64,000 nt of DNA. Origin: Warburgia ugandensis (taxonomy: Eukaryota; Streptophyta; Magnoliopsida; Canellales; Canellaceae). The DNA lies in the NCBI GenBank assembly GCA_035236585.1, contig CP141128.1, positions 54,301,257 through 54,365,256 of the forward strand, in the 5' to 3' direction. The number at the start of each line of letters is the position of its first letter. Position 1 is the stretch's first letter. Positions 12,037-23,428 of the stretch are shown here, in pieces. The notes beneath the pieces were generated by a model. That model made no database searches. It was not told the origin of the DNA and saw only the letters and a program-made list of their open reading frames with translations. Made by a program: the position numbers and the translations under genes.

Positions 12037-12235
12037 CTGATATAGGAGACAACGTGCACGTATTTGATTTCATCCCATTTATAAACCCTTTGTGGTGCTC
12101 TTTGATAAGTGGCAATTCAACTGCATCATCACCAAGCACTATGGGATTTATGCATATAAGGTTGATTACCTTATCTTCGTTAGTGAGCTTGTAGAGGGTC
12201 CTCAAGCTTAGAACCATGTCAGCTAGAACTTCCAG
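12037..12235 (-). CDS. Possible internal exon, function unknown
   Basis: On the minus strand a 199-bp open stretch is flanked by a plausible acceptor (CCTAATCAG before 12235) and a donor (ATCAG then GTATG after 12037). The peptide starts LEVLADMVLSLRTLYKL, includes INPIVLGDDAVELPLIKEHH and ends TCTLSPIS. Its mixed, non-repetitive composition stands out from the low-complexity surroundings. I do not recognise the family. It may be a second gene of a CACTA element (TNPA-like genes lie beside TNP2), a captured host exon, or chance. No convincing partner exons were found on either side. Confidence 0.25.
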
Positions 12236-12487
12236 CTGATTAGGCTATTATTGTGTAGTACCAAAAATTATTGATCAATACAAAAATTCTTATTGAGAAC
12301 ATCCTATTTTATCATGAAAATAAACATAAATACTAGAAGAGCTTCAATTTATAGGACGACGAGTTATGATGAGGAGAAGGTCGATCTCTACAGTGCATGT
12401 TGTTGCTTCTAATTACATTAGATGCAAATAATAAACAATTAAATTGAGGTATATTCAAGAATGTTGTTCAAGATGGTGGTATGACAA

Positions 12488-12508
12488 CATATATATATAT
12501 ATATATAT
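12488..12508. repeat. (AT)n microsatellite
   Basis: An uninterrupted TA run of about ten dinucleotides, ending in TACACAC. Similar runs occur at about 15030-15051 and 53767-53787. Confidence 0.9.
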
Positions 12509-12779
12509 ACACACTTTGGATTTTAGGGGAATGACATATCATTTCAGCCCATCAACGCGATATCCAATGGCCTCCCTACTAGTGTAAATGTCATTAGATT
12601 CTATTGGATATAGCATGTCCTCTAGACAAGCAAAAAGGGAGACTAATCTCATACTATGCACTAATAGCAACAATGTTTTCAATGTCATTCAATGCTGATA
12701 TGCATTGACCCTTCTGCAAATAAGAAATAATGAATACATGAGAATGGATGAGGTAGGACAATTAATTGGACAATGAACA

Positions 12780-15024
12780 TGTGACAACTCATGTTTTCTA
12801 GAAACAATATTTCAAATCTATTTTTGAATAAAATTGGGATGTTGTTATAAAAAGTTTTCACTTTAAAAGATTCCTTTTTAAAATCATACAATAATATAAA
12901 TTTAAAAACCTACCACTTCCACCCTCAAGCATCAATTTCAAAACATCATACATACTGAAAATAACTTGTAAGCATAAGCACATCCAAAACCTACTGGTCA
13001 AAGCCCAATTCAACTATTCCAATCATACATGAAATTAAAAATTAAAGTTAACATTGGAGTATTTATGACACTATTGTCAAATAGATAAACGTTCATGAAA
13101 TTAAATAGTAACTAAAATTTCTAAGTCTTCATACCTTTCAATGTTCCTGCTTTCTTGACTATGCCTCCACCTGGGACCTACTTTCCAGAACCTTACCCTA
13201 AAATGTTATTGTAAGGGGGTGAGTATGACTACTTAGTAGGAATATACTAAGTTAAACAAAAACATGCAAAACATATGAATGCAATAGAGTATATAACAAT
13301 GCATCTGATTACTCTTGATAAGGTCAAAAGCCTCAAAGCCAGTTAAAAGTTAGAATTACTCACGCCTAATCAAAAGAAATTCATATATCAAATTTATAAG
13401 TAAAAGATGTCAAATATCATATCTCAGATATACAAGCAAATTGATGAGCACATAAAGGAAAATTATGGTCCAAACTTAGAAATCTATGGCCCAAACTCAC
13501 ACATACAAATGGTTTGCTCTGCATGTATAACTCACGATGTACACTATACCTCTTATGGTGAGAGCAGATCAAAGGAGTGGGAGCCTTCCCACGATACCAC
13601 CACTTGCTTGACAGCCTCTTATGGACTAGGTATCAATTTCTAAACAAAATTCAATACATATAGTGAGAATATTAACTAACACTTCATGGAGTGAATTCTC
13701 AAAAAATGAGAGCAAATATTCAAATCCATGTCAAATCCAATGTCATTTCAATTCATTTCATACTATAAGATACATTAACCTATCTTAGGCAAAACATAAA
13801 TATTATAAGCAGATAGAAAACATGGCACTTAGCATAGAAAATAGTTTCCATCACACGCATAAATGAGAATATAAGTTGTGCAACTTGTTAGATAGTAGAA
13901 TTCATGAAAATTAGATGATGGTAGTAACTACAATATCTTATTTTAAACTTGAAGAATGCCTAAAGTATACTGAAATAGCTAATAATAGTAGTGTATTCAA
14001 ATCTAGTTTTGGATGCATTAAGTATATGTATTTTCACATCTGATACAATATTGAACACAACAACATGTTACACAAATTTTCAACCAAAAATAGCATTTAG
14101 CATGATCCAATTTTGGCATGCTAGTAACTTAATCTAATTCAAATTGTCATACTCTAAAATATAGGTAGAGGTAGGCATCTAAAGTTGTGCACCATTTAGG
14201 CTTTTCTAATAATGACAATTTAACATCCTAAAAATCATAAAATCCCAAAAATTTTGGACGAAAAGTATACCTCACTAGGGTAGCTATATTTTTACAAATC
14301 AATGACTTGTTATAAGACCAAGTCTATTCAGCTTTCATAAGGAAAATAATCATTATTATACATGAGGCTTTTAAAGTCAATAAAAGATGCTAATAGAAGT
14401 TAATTAAAAAAGATTTCTATCGAGCCAACTTCAAAAGTTGATAACTTTTAAAGTCACTTAGCTAAACAGCTCCAAAAGTCCATTATTTGTTTTATTTTTT
14501 ACATTGCGATCATTACTTGTATTTCTACATTTAATATAACATCTAATACGATTTTCTTACAATCTTTTTACACATGAAAAACAAACAACATTCACTTCAA
14601 CGTTGAATACAAAACATCCAAATTCATTATTATCCATCCACATCTATCTTGAAAATACTTTATAAAAGAAACTACAAGGCATGCATTCACTACAACATCC
14701 ACATTCACTTCATTTGTAAATCTATACACATTGGTTTACTTTCACCCTCTAAGTTATCCTCTTTCATCATCCCATAAAAGTTATATAATTCAATGAATAT
14801 AATGAAAATCAAATCCCTTATTCACTTCATTTAGAATCTCCAAATTCACTTCATCTATACTGACTCATTTACTCCAACACTCTAAGTTTCTACTCATTAA
14901 ATGCTTAAAAATATATATATATTCCAAAGAAAATAATGAAACTAAAAGAACACATTTACTCTTCCTATCTATTTTTCGAACCTTACCTGTATACCTTTAT
15001 TAGATGGATTTGATTATGATAGTT

Positions 15025-15055
<31 letters not shown>

Positions 15056-15378
15056 GGACATGTCTTTAGGTATGGTGAAATGTTATGATAGATAGACCCT
15101 GGGCCACATGATTATGCTTTTTAGATATTTATTGTTTTAAAAATAAAGACACCGTTGATTTTGACGTTGGATTTGATATTACTATTGTCTTAAATTTATT
15201 GCTTCGTACTTATATTTATCTTTTAATTGTGGTCATAATGTTTTTGGAAAGAGCAGATAACACCTGGAGGTTTTTAAGTAAATGTTCTAAAACAATAATG
15301 AATAAAACCTTTTGATTTTGGGATCCCAACTATAATTATTATAATAAGAAAAAAGTTATAAAAACTTAGGGTGTTACA
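12780..15378 (-). mobile_element. LTR E, gypsy-type, probably solo or 3' LTR
   Basis: The left end TGTGACAACTC resembles the B and C ends TGTGGCGAC and TGTGACGAC; the right end GGTGTTACA is the complement of TGTAACACC. Length is 2599 bp. A hairpin pair lies at 13188-13243 (CTACTTAGTAG, and arms CCTTAC/GTAAGG), just over 400 bp from the left end, as in the other families. A GGGAGCCTTCCCACGATACC block near 13580 resembles the conserved internal block of the other LTRs. No primer site is next to the left end, and the flanks GAACA and TAATT do not match, so this is either an old solo LTR or one end of a decayed element. An A/G-rich stretch right of 15378 could be a weak polypurine tract. Confidence 0.55.
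15030..15051. repeat. (AT)n microsatellite
   Basis: About eleven AT dinucleotides inside LTR E, between CATAC and TATTATGG. Confidence 0.9.
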
Positions 15379-15639
15379 TAATTTTTCCTCTAAAGCATAT
15401 TGTCTAGTAGTCCAAAAGTTCATATAAAACTCATATATTTACTTGAAAAAATGGTAACTATAATTTTTACTATAATGCATAATATGTAGCCATCTAAAAC
15501 ATAATTGAAAACTCTTATATATAGAAGCAATATTGTGACCGTAATTGTAATATGAAATATAGTACCATAAGATATAACTGAAAATGCATATTCTTACAAG
15601 AAAAAAAAATATATATATATATAATTAATATTTATAAAG
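15379..15639. other. AT-rich spacer, nothing recognised
   Basis: A short AT-rich interval between LTR E and the tandem array. It has an A-run followed by ATATATAT at about 15600-15622. No motif or coding potential is seen. Confidence 0.5.
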
Positions 15640-16865
15640 CATAACATATAGCACAAATTTAGAATCATGTATAGTAGAAAATGCATAATCAAGCAACATT
15701 TTGTATGCCTTCTTGAATGAAACATAAAATCCTAGACATAAGTCTTCTTAAACTCAATGGAGGCTATGTAGAATGATCATAATCAAGCATTTACAAACAT
15801 TAAAGAAGCACAAATTCAGCATCATATGCAGTAGAAAATGCATGGTAAAAACGCATATTCAAGCAACATGCATAATCAGGCAACATTTTGCATGCCTTCT
15901 TGAATGAAACATGAAAATCTAAGACATGAGTCTTCTTAAACTCAATGGAGGCTATATAGAATGATCCTAATCAAGCATTTACGAGCATTAAAGAAGCAAA
16001 AATTCAGTGTAAAAATGTGTGGTAAAAATGCATATTTAAGCAACATTTTGCATGCCTTGTTCAATGAAACATCAAAAATCTAAGACATGGGTCTTCTTAA
16101 ACTCATTGGAGGCTATCTAGAATGATCATAATCAAGCATTTACAAGTATTAAAGATGCACAAAATCAGCAACATATACAGTAGAAAATGCATGGTAAAAA
16201 TGCATATTCAAGGAACATTTTGCATGCCTTGCTCAATGAAACATTAAAATCTAAGCATGGGTCTTCTTAAACTTAGTAGAAAATGCAAGGTCAAAATGCA
16301 TATTCAAGCAACATTTTGTATGCCTTGTTAAATGAAACATTAAAATTTAAGACATGGGTCTTATGAAACTCAATTAAGGCTATCTAGAATGTTCATTATC
16401 AAGCATTGACAATCATTAAAGAAGTAACATTTCATCATCATATTTAGTAAAAAAACGCATGGTAAAAACATATATTGAAGCAACATTTTGCATGTCTTCT
16501 TGAATGAAACATTAAAATCTAAGACATGGGTCTTCTTAAACTCAATGGGGGATATCTAGAATGATCATAATTAAGCATTTACAAGCATTAAAGAACCACA
16601 AAATCAACAACATATACAATAGAAAATGCATGGTAAAAATACATATTCAAGCAACATTTTGCATGCCTTCTTGAATGAAACATCAAAATCTAAGACATGG
16701 GCCTTCTTAAACTTATTGGTGGCTATCTAGAATGATCATAATCAAGCATTTACAACCATTAATGAAGAACAAATTTGGCAATATATATAGTAAAAATTGC
16801 ATAGTAAAAATGCATATTCAAGCAAAATTTACAAGCATTAAAGAAGCTCAAAATCAATAAATAAG
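15640..16865. repeat. Tandem array, about eight units of roughly 120-190 bp
   Basis: Each unit contains GTAGAAAATGCATGGTAAAAA, CATATTCAAGCAACATTTTG, CATGCCTTCTTGAATGAAACAT, AAGACATGGGTCTTCTTAAACT, GGCTATCTAGAATGATCATA and ATCAAGCATTTACAAGCATTAA (variants differ). The GTAGAAAAT-like words fall near 15674, 15829, 16172, 16266, 16447, 16619 and 16790. One unit near 16266 is short and the last (after 16830) is cut. Divergence between units shows the array is not newly made. It ends where the pyrimidine-rich block and the palindromic CACTA end begin, so it may be internal to that element. Confidence 0.85.
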
Positions 16866-17280
16866 AGAAAAATGATCCTCTTTCTTCTTCTTCTTCTTCT
16901 CCTTCTTCTCCTTAAGGGTTTTGGGGGGCTTTGTGTTTGAAAAATTCAATTGGGGTGGTTTGAAAAAATCTTATGGGGGGGGGGGGGGGGGGGGGTTGGG
17001 GTTTGTGATTTCTCTCCTATCCTGTCTTCTTCTTCTTCCCTCTTTCTCCTCTCCACTTCTTCTCTTCACCTTAAGGGTTTTGGGATTCAAAAATTCGAAT
17101 GGGGGAAAGCAGGGGTGGGAGGGGCATGATTTCTCTCCTCCTCTCTTCTTCATCTTCTTCTTCTTCCCTCTTTCTCTCCTTCTCTTTCTTTCTCCTTTTC
17201 TTTTCTTCTTCTTCTTCTCGTAAAGGGTTTTGGAGTTTGAAAAATATGAATGGGGAAAAGGGGGGGCAGGGAAGGAAGGG
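16866..17280. repeat. Three-fold low-complexity block with poly-G run
   Basis: Three imperfect copies of a module run TTCTTCTTCT, then AAGGGTTTTGGGGTTTGAAAAATTC-like sequence, then a G-rich stretch, near 16880-16995, 17025-17125 and 17150-17280. In the first copy the G-rich stretch has become 21 consecutive G (16975-16995). Open frames of 100 and 147 codons across this block are driven by the simple sequence and should not be taken as genes. Confidence 0.75.
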
Positions 17281-17618
17281 AATATAGGATAGTTTTTAAA
17301 GATTTCCCTATATTCTTTAAAAATTATAGGACAGTTATTAAAAACCATCCTATATTCACTTGAATATAGAATAGTTCTATAAAAACATCCTTTATTTAAA
17401 TAAATAAAGGACAATTTTGCAAAAATTGTCCTATATTTAGGTGAATAAAGGACGGTTCTAAAAACTATCCTTTATTCATATGAATGTAGGATGGTTGTTT
17501 AAAAATGTCCTTTATTAAGGTAAATAGAGGACAGTTTACAAAAATCATCCTATATTTTAATTATTATATAAGTTGGGTTTGAAAGAACCGTCCTATATTA
17601 ATGGTCACTTTGCTAGTG
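17281..17618. repeat. Palindromic subterminal array of a CACTA element
   Basis: About six units alternate AGGAC(G/A)GTT and its complement AAC(C/T)(A/G)TCCT around A/T-rich loops, for example AAAGGACAATTTT followed by AAAATTGTCCT at about 17405-17434. Such inward-facing short repeats next to the terminus are typical of CACTA subterminal regions, where the element's DNA-binding protein acts. A further half unit lies at 17657-17683, beyond the presumed end. Confidence 0.7.
17596..17618 (-). mobile_element. Candidate CACTA terminal inverted repeat
   Basis: Read on the minus strand the sequence starts CACTAGCAAAGTGACCATT and runs into the palindromic array. On the plus strand this is the right end (...TAGTG) of an element extending left. 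No matching CACTAGCAAAG left end was found between 6040 and 17280, so the partner is lost, diverged or outside the window. The transposase pseudogene lies on the other side of this end, so the two may be different elements. Confidence 0.45.
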
Positions 17619-17830
17619 AAACGTTTCCCTACCTAATTTTTGGTTTGAATACTAAAAGGCAGTTTATTAAAAATCATCTTATATGAATTAAAGTAGTTTT
17701 ACAAGTTACTTGAACCCTTAAAATCTTAAAACTCTTTGAACTGCATATGTTATTCCATGATTTATTTCATTCATGTTTAACCAATGTTTGGCATGACACA
17801 TGATGTATAAACTTAAATTGATTAATTAAA

Positions 17831-18525
17831 TCATTTTTCATACATCACATGATACAAATACATGCACTTTAATTTGTCCCCTCTTATACAATCAGATTCC
17901 ACCCACGCACCCTCTTGACTAGCATCACGCACATAATCTATCTCACTTTTCCCTATTAGATCGATTGATGGCATTGTTGAAGTGATTGAAGGGTAATAAA
18001 TTATCATGTCACCTAGGTCGTCTTTATCATAGATGTCCCTTGGATAGGCTGATAAAATAGTTGACCATCTCATATCACGTCCATCTTGTACATAAAATAC
18101 TTGTTTTGCTTGACCTGCCAAAATAAGTTGGTCATTTTGATAGCTGATCTTATTAAGGTCACCCAAGGTCAAGTCAAGGGCATTGGTTCTTATGCTATCT
18201 TTGTTGTGTTCAACCCACTTAAAGACAACCACAGTTCTACATGTATAATCCAACTCCCATATCTAATGTATAACCCTGTAATAAGTATTATTAGCTACAA
18301 TTAGGTTGTTGTCCTTTGAACATGAAAAGAATGTGGCTTTAGCAAGTAAGCTAACACCACTACCTTGTTGTGCTCTTAACTTATCATAGTCTTTTTGTGT
18401 TAAAGCAATAACCATTGATGGCATATCAAGAATACTTTATTACTTCTAGTTGAGGTCCAATTGCATCCAACCCAAGCATTCACAAATACCATGACCTGGA
18501 ACATCTCGCTGATCTAAAACCTGTA
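17831..18525 (-). pseudogene. CACTA transposase gene, DUF4216 part
   Basis: The minus strand encodes a region with the order of the plant CACTA DUF4216 domain: YAINGYCFNTK (about 18420), LDYTCRTVVVFKWVEHN, LGDLNKISYQND, LAGQAKQVFYVQD and RWSTILSAYPRDIYD, ending in a stop at about 17831. The 3' part (18253-17831) is open for 140 codons; the 5' part has stops. DUF4216 follows the transposase domain in plant En/Spm-like elements. A splice donor-like AAG/GTATTT near 18640 suggests an intron before this exon. Confidence 0.8.
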
Positions 18526-18639
18526 TGCAACAATATATTAATTAAAATGATTAACTAATGTATACATGCATATACTATATATATTATTCAAATTAATTAA
18601 TTAATTCATCATAGAGCATTATTTAAGTTAATTAAATAC

Positions 18640-19562
18640 CTTCTTATAAAGCCAAGTCATGAAGGAACGACAATGCTCATCTTGTAGCCACTTCTCTTTT
18701 AGTGCATCTATTGGATACCTCTCTTTTAGGAAGTCAATGTGCATACTACACAATGGTCAGGGATGAAAATTATATAAAATGCCTAATGTTAAACTTCACC
18801 AACATCACTAATTCAATTAATTTAAGTCAAAGAAACCAACAAAATGGGAAAATTAATTACGTAATCAATATATGGTTGAACTTCATCAATATTAATATTC
18901 CAAATGACATAAAGGTGTGCATGCTCCCATTCCTTACAATCAATGGTAGACACACGACTACTAAATAGAGGTTCACCAAATCTTAGATCAATTATTGCAC
19001 CTGAATGTTTCTTTCATGGTATTCCAATAGCATCCACTCTTGATAAATACTCAGTGCAAAACTCAACTACTTCTTCTACAGTGTAACATTCGGCATTGCA
19101 CCCCTTTGACCTATTATAATTTCACACACACCCTTTTAACACCTTCATGTACCTTTGAAATGTGTACATCCATCACAAATAAATAGGTCCACACAACTTA
19201 ATCTTATCAATGAGGTGCACTATTAAGCATACCATGATATTGAAGAAGGATGGTGGAAAGATTGTCTCAAGCTCACATAAGGTTATAATTAAATGATCCT
19301 GGATCTCTTATAATTTACAAGTACCCACCACCTTGCACAAAGCATTAAAGAAGTAATAGAATTTAGTAATAGATCCTCTAACTTTATCTGGTAGTACTGA
19401 ATGTATTGTTATGGCCAAAAGTTGTTGCATCCATTCATGACAATCATGAGACTTCATCCTTAATAGTTTCACTTCTTCCTTGGAGACAATGTTTCTAAAG
19501 CTTGAAGAGTACCCATCTAGAGCTTTGATATCTGATAGGGTTTACACACTATTCTCCTCTCT
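18640..19562 (-). pseudogene. CACTA transposase gene, DUF4218 part
   Basis: Minus-strand translation shows the DUF4218 landmarks in order: LRMKSHDCHEWMQQLL (about 19460-19410), IFPPSFFNIMVCLIVHL (about 19275-19225), MYTFQRYMKVLKGCV (about 19170-19125) and NAECYTVEEVVEFCTEYL (about 19100-19050). The segment ends DEHCRSFMTWLYKK before a donor-like GTATTT. Three or four stops, one of them TGG to TGA before MYTFQRY, break the frame. This part lies between the catalytic TNP2 domain and DUF4216 as in intact elements. Confidence 0.78.
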
Positions 19563-19861
19563 TCTCTGCTAAGCATACACTTTGGACAAGTATGTTCCTT
19601 GGGCAAGTATGTTCCTCGGCTGCTCCTATCCTATGGATGCAACCTTCTCTTCAAATCCATTGTCATGAGGGGCAAGTCAATCTTTTGTTTCTCCCAGCAT
19701 GTCGAGTAAGGTACTATTCAAGCTTTCACAGACATTCTTCTCAATGTGCATAACATCAAGCACATGTTGCATGTGTAGCAATTTCTAATATCCAAATTCA
19801 AAGAATATTGACTTCTTCTTCAAACAACTTCTAGAGTTACTTTCATTTGTTCATGAAGTTA

Positions 19862-20941
19862 TCATCTTCTTCTTCCCCTAGATACATTAAGGTTCTCAAC
19901 TTGTTCTAATACTTGTCCTCTAGTCAACCTCTTTGGAGGTCTCCTAGTCTCCACACCACCATCAATTTCTCGCTTTTTAAAATGGTATGGATGGTTTCTA
20001 TGCAACCATCTTCTATGGCCTAGGAATGCCATCTTCCTATCATGTTCAAGTTGTGTAGCACAAGTTTGGTAGCTACAAATAGGACAGGAATTGTATCCCT
20101 TCACTGTGCATCCAGCCAACTCACCGTCTATAGGAAGGTTGCTTATTATCCATAATAGTACAACCTTAATGGTGAATGTCTCATTCTTGTGTGCATCATA
20201 AGCCTTAACCCCTCCCATAATATCCTAAGGTCATAGATCAATGGAACCAATTACAAATCGATGTCATTCGTAGGTTGCTCGGGACCCTGTATTAACATAG
20301 TTAACATCATGAATTTCCTCTTTGTGCACAACAATGGTGAAAAGTTGTAACAAACTATTGTAATAGGCCAACAACTATACTTGCTACTCATAAAACCATA
20401 AGGATTAATCCCATTTGCAGATATTGCAAGTCGTAGGTTCTTGTGTTTGTCTCCAAAATTAGGCCACATGGAGTCTACAAGCTTCCACACAGGGCTATAT
20501 GCTAGATGGTGTATATAGTTATCACCTACTCTCTCCTCGGCATGCCATACTAGTTTCTTCACTATTTCTTTAAAACAAAACATTCTTTGGAATCTTGAAA
20601 TAAAGGGAAAATATCATAAGACCTTTGCAGGGACATCTTTCACTTGCTAATCACTTGACTTCTTCCTCATTGTGCTCCTTTTTGTATAAGATGCAGCAAT
20701 TGGGATAGGCATGTATCTTTTCATACTTTAAGCCTAATGCAGCCAAGGTTTTCTTTGCCTCCCATGTTGACCTAACCAATTTGTTCTCCTTAGGCAACAT
20801 TTTACTAATCACTTTCAACAATTCTGTAAAACCATGATCTAAAATACTAAACCTTGACTTCACATTGTAAAGCTCTATCACTACAGACAACTTGGTATAA
20901 TCTGTACACCTAACGTACAATGGCTCATTGGCTTCCTCCAA
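19862..20941 (-). pseudogene. CACTA transposase, TNP2 (Transposase_21) domain
   Basis: Three consecutive minus-strand open pieces carry the TNP2 family in order. 20941-20651 has PLYVRCTDYTKLSVVIELYN and KYEKIHAYPNCCILYKKE. 20583-20251 has NGINPYGFMSSKYSCWPI and the GPEQPTNDIDL motif. 20218-19862 has GCTVKGYNSCPICSYQT and FLGHRRWLHRNHPYHF. TNP2 is the DDE-class transposase of En/Spm elements. The pieces are separated by stops or small indels, so the gene is dead. Downstream remains (HATCA, PSQWI) continue to about 19670. Confidence 0.88.
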
Positions 20942-21059
20942 TATAGTTTGAAATTATACCGGGTCATCTTGGAAGTCATTATATACATCTCGAAACATAG
21001 GTGCAGCTATCCTACTATCTTCACTACCACTTCCTAGAGTGGCTTCTTTTTTATATACA

Positions 21060-21322
21060 CATTCAGCCCTTGTCGAGGGCCTATGATGTATTTACTTTCC
21101 ATGCCACATCCAAAGGTGATAGCTTTCATCAACTCCATTGAAGCACAAATGTTCTCTTAATTCACCAACAGTAACCTTTTTTAGGTTTCGCAATCTCCAG
21201 CTTGGACATCGAATTTTATTATCATCACCACCTGCTCTAAGTGCAAACTCAATGAACTCTTATATTCCCTCATCATATTCCCTTGATGATCTTTACACAC
21301 ACATCCAAACATATTTGTTCAT
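21060..21322 (-). pseudogene. CACTA transposase N-terminus (Transpos_assoc domain)
   Basis: An ATG on the minus strand at 21322 starts MNKYVWMCV, a stop, then RSSREYDEGI, EFIEFALRAGG, KIRCPSWRLRNL and LREHLCFNGVDESYHLWMWHGK. This is the short Transpos_assoc domain that precedes TNP2 in plant CACTA transposases. A cysteine of the usual CP..C motif has become tryptophan. The Athila-like LTR begins 88 bp upstream of this ATG, so that insertion separated the gene from its promoter and 5' terminus. Confidence 0.8.
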
Positions 21323-22634
21323 TTTTCCAAAAGTACTAAGACTTTCTAGACATGAAAAGATTATAATAACAATAGATTAAGCATTTAAACAAATACTTAG
21401 TGTGTATATTGTTGCGTTTTTCACAAGTGCATGGGCTATTGTAATGTAGCATGTCCATGTACAAGTTAATCCCACAAGGACTTGCTTCAAGAATTTGGAA
21501 TTTTAATAAAATTTAATTATTCAAAATTTTAAATTAAATTATAGAAATAAACACAAAGTACAATCAAACTTCACCTATGTTTAATCAATGAATTTACAGA
21601 GGTCTAATTCAGAGAAAATAGAAATTTAATTAAAAAATTAAGAAAATTTCAATTCCCTAGATTGCATATCTTTAAATTCTATAGATCTAGTCCTAAATCA
21701 TGATTGGACTTTATCAACATGTTTATGGTGCTTTTGATTAATGATCACCAGAATGGATTAGGTAGATTCCAACAATTTTGAGAGATCTGGGTTAGATAAG
21801 AAATAGGAGATTTAATGGTTTAGATCAGATTTTATGTTCTTAGATTGAAGATCAGTAATGATAAACATGCTTTAAAATGTCCTATAACCTAGATCTAAAA
21901 TTTGATTGAAAATTTGATGTAAAACATGTGAGAATTTGAAGGATTCCAATGATTAAAGCAGAACCGTTAATCTACTTAAACTTGAACAAGATAGTTTTGG
22001 ATTAAATAGTTCCTAGATTAAATGAGAATAACACAGAACTAGATAACATAATTTGAATAGATCAGAATTTAGATAAGGACAAAAAAATGTAAATAGAATT
22101 TTTCTATTAAAGGAAAAATAGGAATTTTTCCTGAAAGTTCCTTAAACTTCCCATAAAATAGAAAACAAAGGAAGAAGAAGACTTTTGCTGGTGGAGGATT
22201 GTGGAAGACAATGGAGAGGTGTAGGCACCAATGGAATTGGATGGTGGAGGCTAGTTGAGCAGGGGATCTTGGGAACCAAGCTGGGCTGGTCGGTGATGTG
22301 CTTCTTAGGTTCTCTTACGGTTGCCAACTTGGGCAAAGGTGGCGTGATCAATGGATGGTAGTGGTGAGGGAGAATAGATAGAGGAGAAGGAGGAACCAGG
22401 ATCGAGTGCTATATGCGTGGAGCAAAGGAGTGGTAGATAGGGAATGAGCAATAACCTGACAGACAAAGAGGATTCGATTGCCTGTGCTGCATTGACTAGT
22501 GATGGGGCAATGTCGGTCTAGCAATCAGGGGTGATGTGGTGATGGGAAAATTTGCATAACAAAAAATAGAGATGGAGGGATTCCCCAACCAATGATAGAG
22601 GTAAGTGCACAGTGAAGCAAAAAGGTGTGCCTGG

Positions 22635-22637
<3 letters not shown>

Positions 22638-22671
<34 letters not shown>
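22638..22671. repeat. (GA)n microsatellite
   Basis: About 17 uninterrupted GA dinucleotides inside the D LTR. Two overlapping serine/leucine-rich open frames here (22518-22788, minus strand) are artefacts of this run. Confidence 0.95.
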
Positions 22672-22674
<3 letters not shown>

Positions 22675-22943
22675 GTTGGGTCTGGTTGATGCGATAAAGA
22701 TAGACGTAGTGAGAGATGGATGATGCAATGCTTGGTCAGAGAAACGAGAAGGAGCAAAAGAAGGGTTGGCTAGGCTTGTCAGGTGCAAGGCAGTGTGGGG
22801 AATGAGAAAAATAGAGAGGGCAATGTGGGAGTGAGATAAGGAGGTAAGGAAAGAAGAAGAGGACAGAACGATAGATGGGGTTAGTGTGGTGAATGAAAAA
22901 GAATCAACTAAAAAACTACCCTTTAGGCTCCCACGGCTTCTAC

Positions 22944-22951
22944 TCTTATAG
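22944..22951 (-). promoter_or_regulatory. TATA-like box of element D LTR
   Basis: CTATAAGA on the minus strand, about 480 bp from the LTR 5' end, the same distance range as TATA boxes in families A, B and C. Confidence 0.4.
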
Positions 22952-23428
22952 ATTTCCCTCTTTCTTATTTCCTCTTTCCTTATCTTTAGGAGTTAGTTTC
23001 CTACTAAAAAACTTCCTCCTAATTTCCATTTTGAACCATAGTTTCCTCTCCTTATTAGAACTCTTCTTAGGAAACCTTCCACTCTTGCCTTAATGATCTT
23101 CAAGATGATCTGCATTGTTGAAATTCAATCTAACCCATCCATGCCTCTTTTGATCAATCTGTACCATTGAATATCAATCTAAGCCATCCAACCCTCCTTT
23201 AGTTGATCTACAAGACCAAAGACTAAATTAAAGTCATCTAAACCATACATTAAGCAGCTGATTAGCTCAAATGATCATCTAACTAATAATTTTGACAATT
23301 TACAATTGGATGGTCAATTTAAGCTAAATTTCATAGATTGTTTAAAAATCATCAAATTGATGAGTTAGATAATCCAATTAAATGCTAAAGTAGGTGTCTT
23401 TTGGCCAAAATTAAACTCTTAATAGACA

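Larger units (their letters stand above)
11781..12779. other. Short unique-looking interval between two LTR ends
   Basis: About 1 kb lies between the possible LTR end at 11780 and LTR E at 12780. It holds the candidate exon at 12037-12235 and an AT dinucleotide run at 12488-12508. It could be host DNA or part of the CACTA element that lies to the right. Nothing else is recognised. Confidence 0.3.
21410..23428 (-). mobile_element. 3' LTR of Athila-like gypsy element D
   Basis: The plus strand begins TGTTGCGTTTTTCACAAGTGCA and later reads TCCCACAAGGACTTG, the complement of the CTTGTGGGAT...CGCAACA 3' end usual for Athila LTRs. The right edge is set by the polypurine tract: in LTR sense TAGTTGGGG is followed by TGTCTATTAAG. 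Length is 2019 bp. It contains a TATA-like box at 22944-22951 and a GA run at 22638-22671. The flank 21405-21409 (TATAT) would be the target duplication. It was inserted just upstream of the CACTA transposase start. Confidence 0.75.

Noticed and set aside
13407-13643. 78-codon open frame with several cysteines and histidines
   Set aside because: It lies in the conserved block of LTR E (GGGAGCCTTCCCACGATACC), which other LTR families share as DNA and not as protein.
15640-16865. Possible CRISPR array
   Set aside because: Units are long, diverged along their whole length and have no constant-repeat and unique-spacer pattern; the DNA is plant nuclear.
16971-17414. 147-codon open frame on the minus strand (and a 100-codon frame on the plus strand at 16921)
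   Set aside because: It lies across poly-G, TTC and palindromic repeats; the product is mostly K, R, E and P runs. This is simple-sequence bias.
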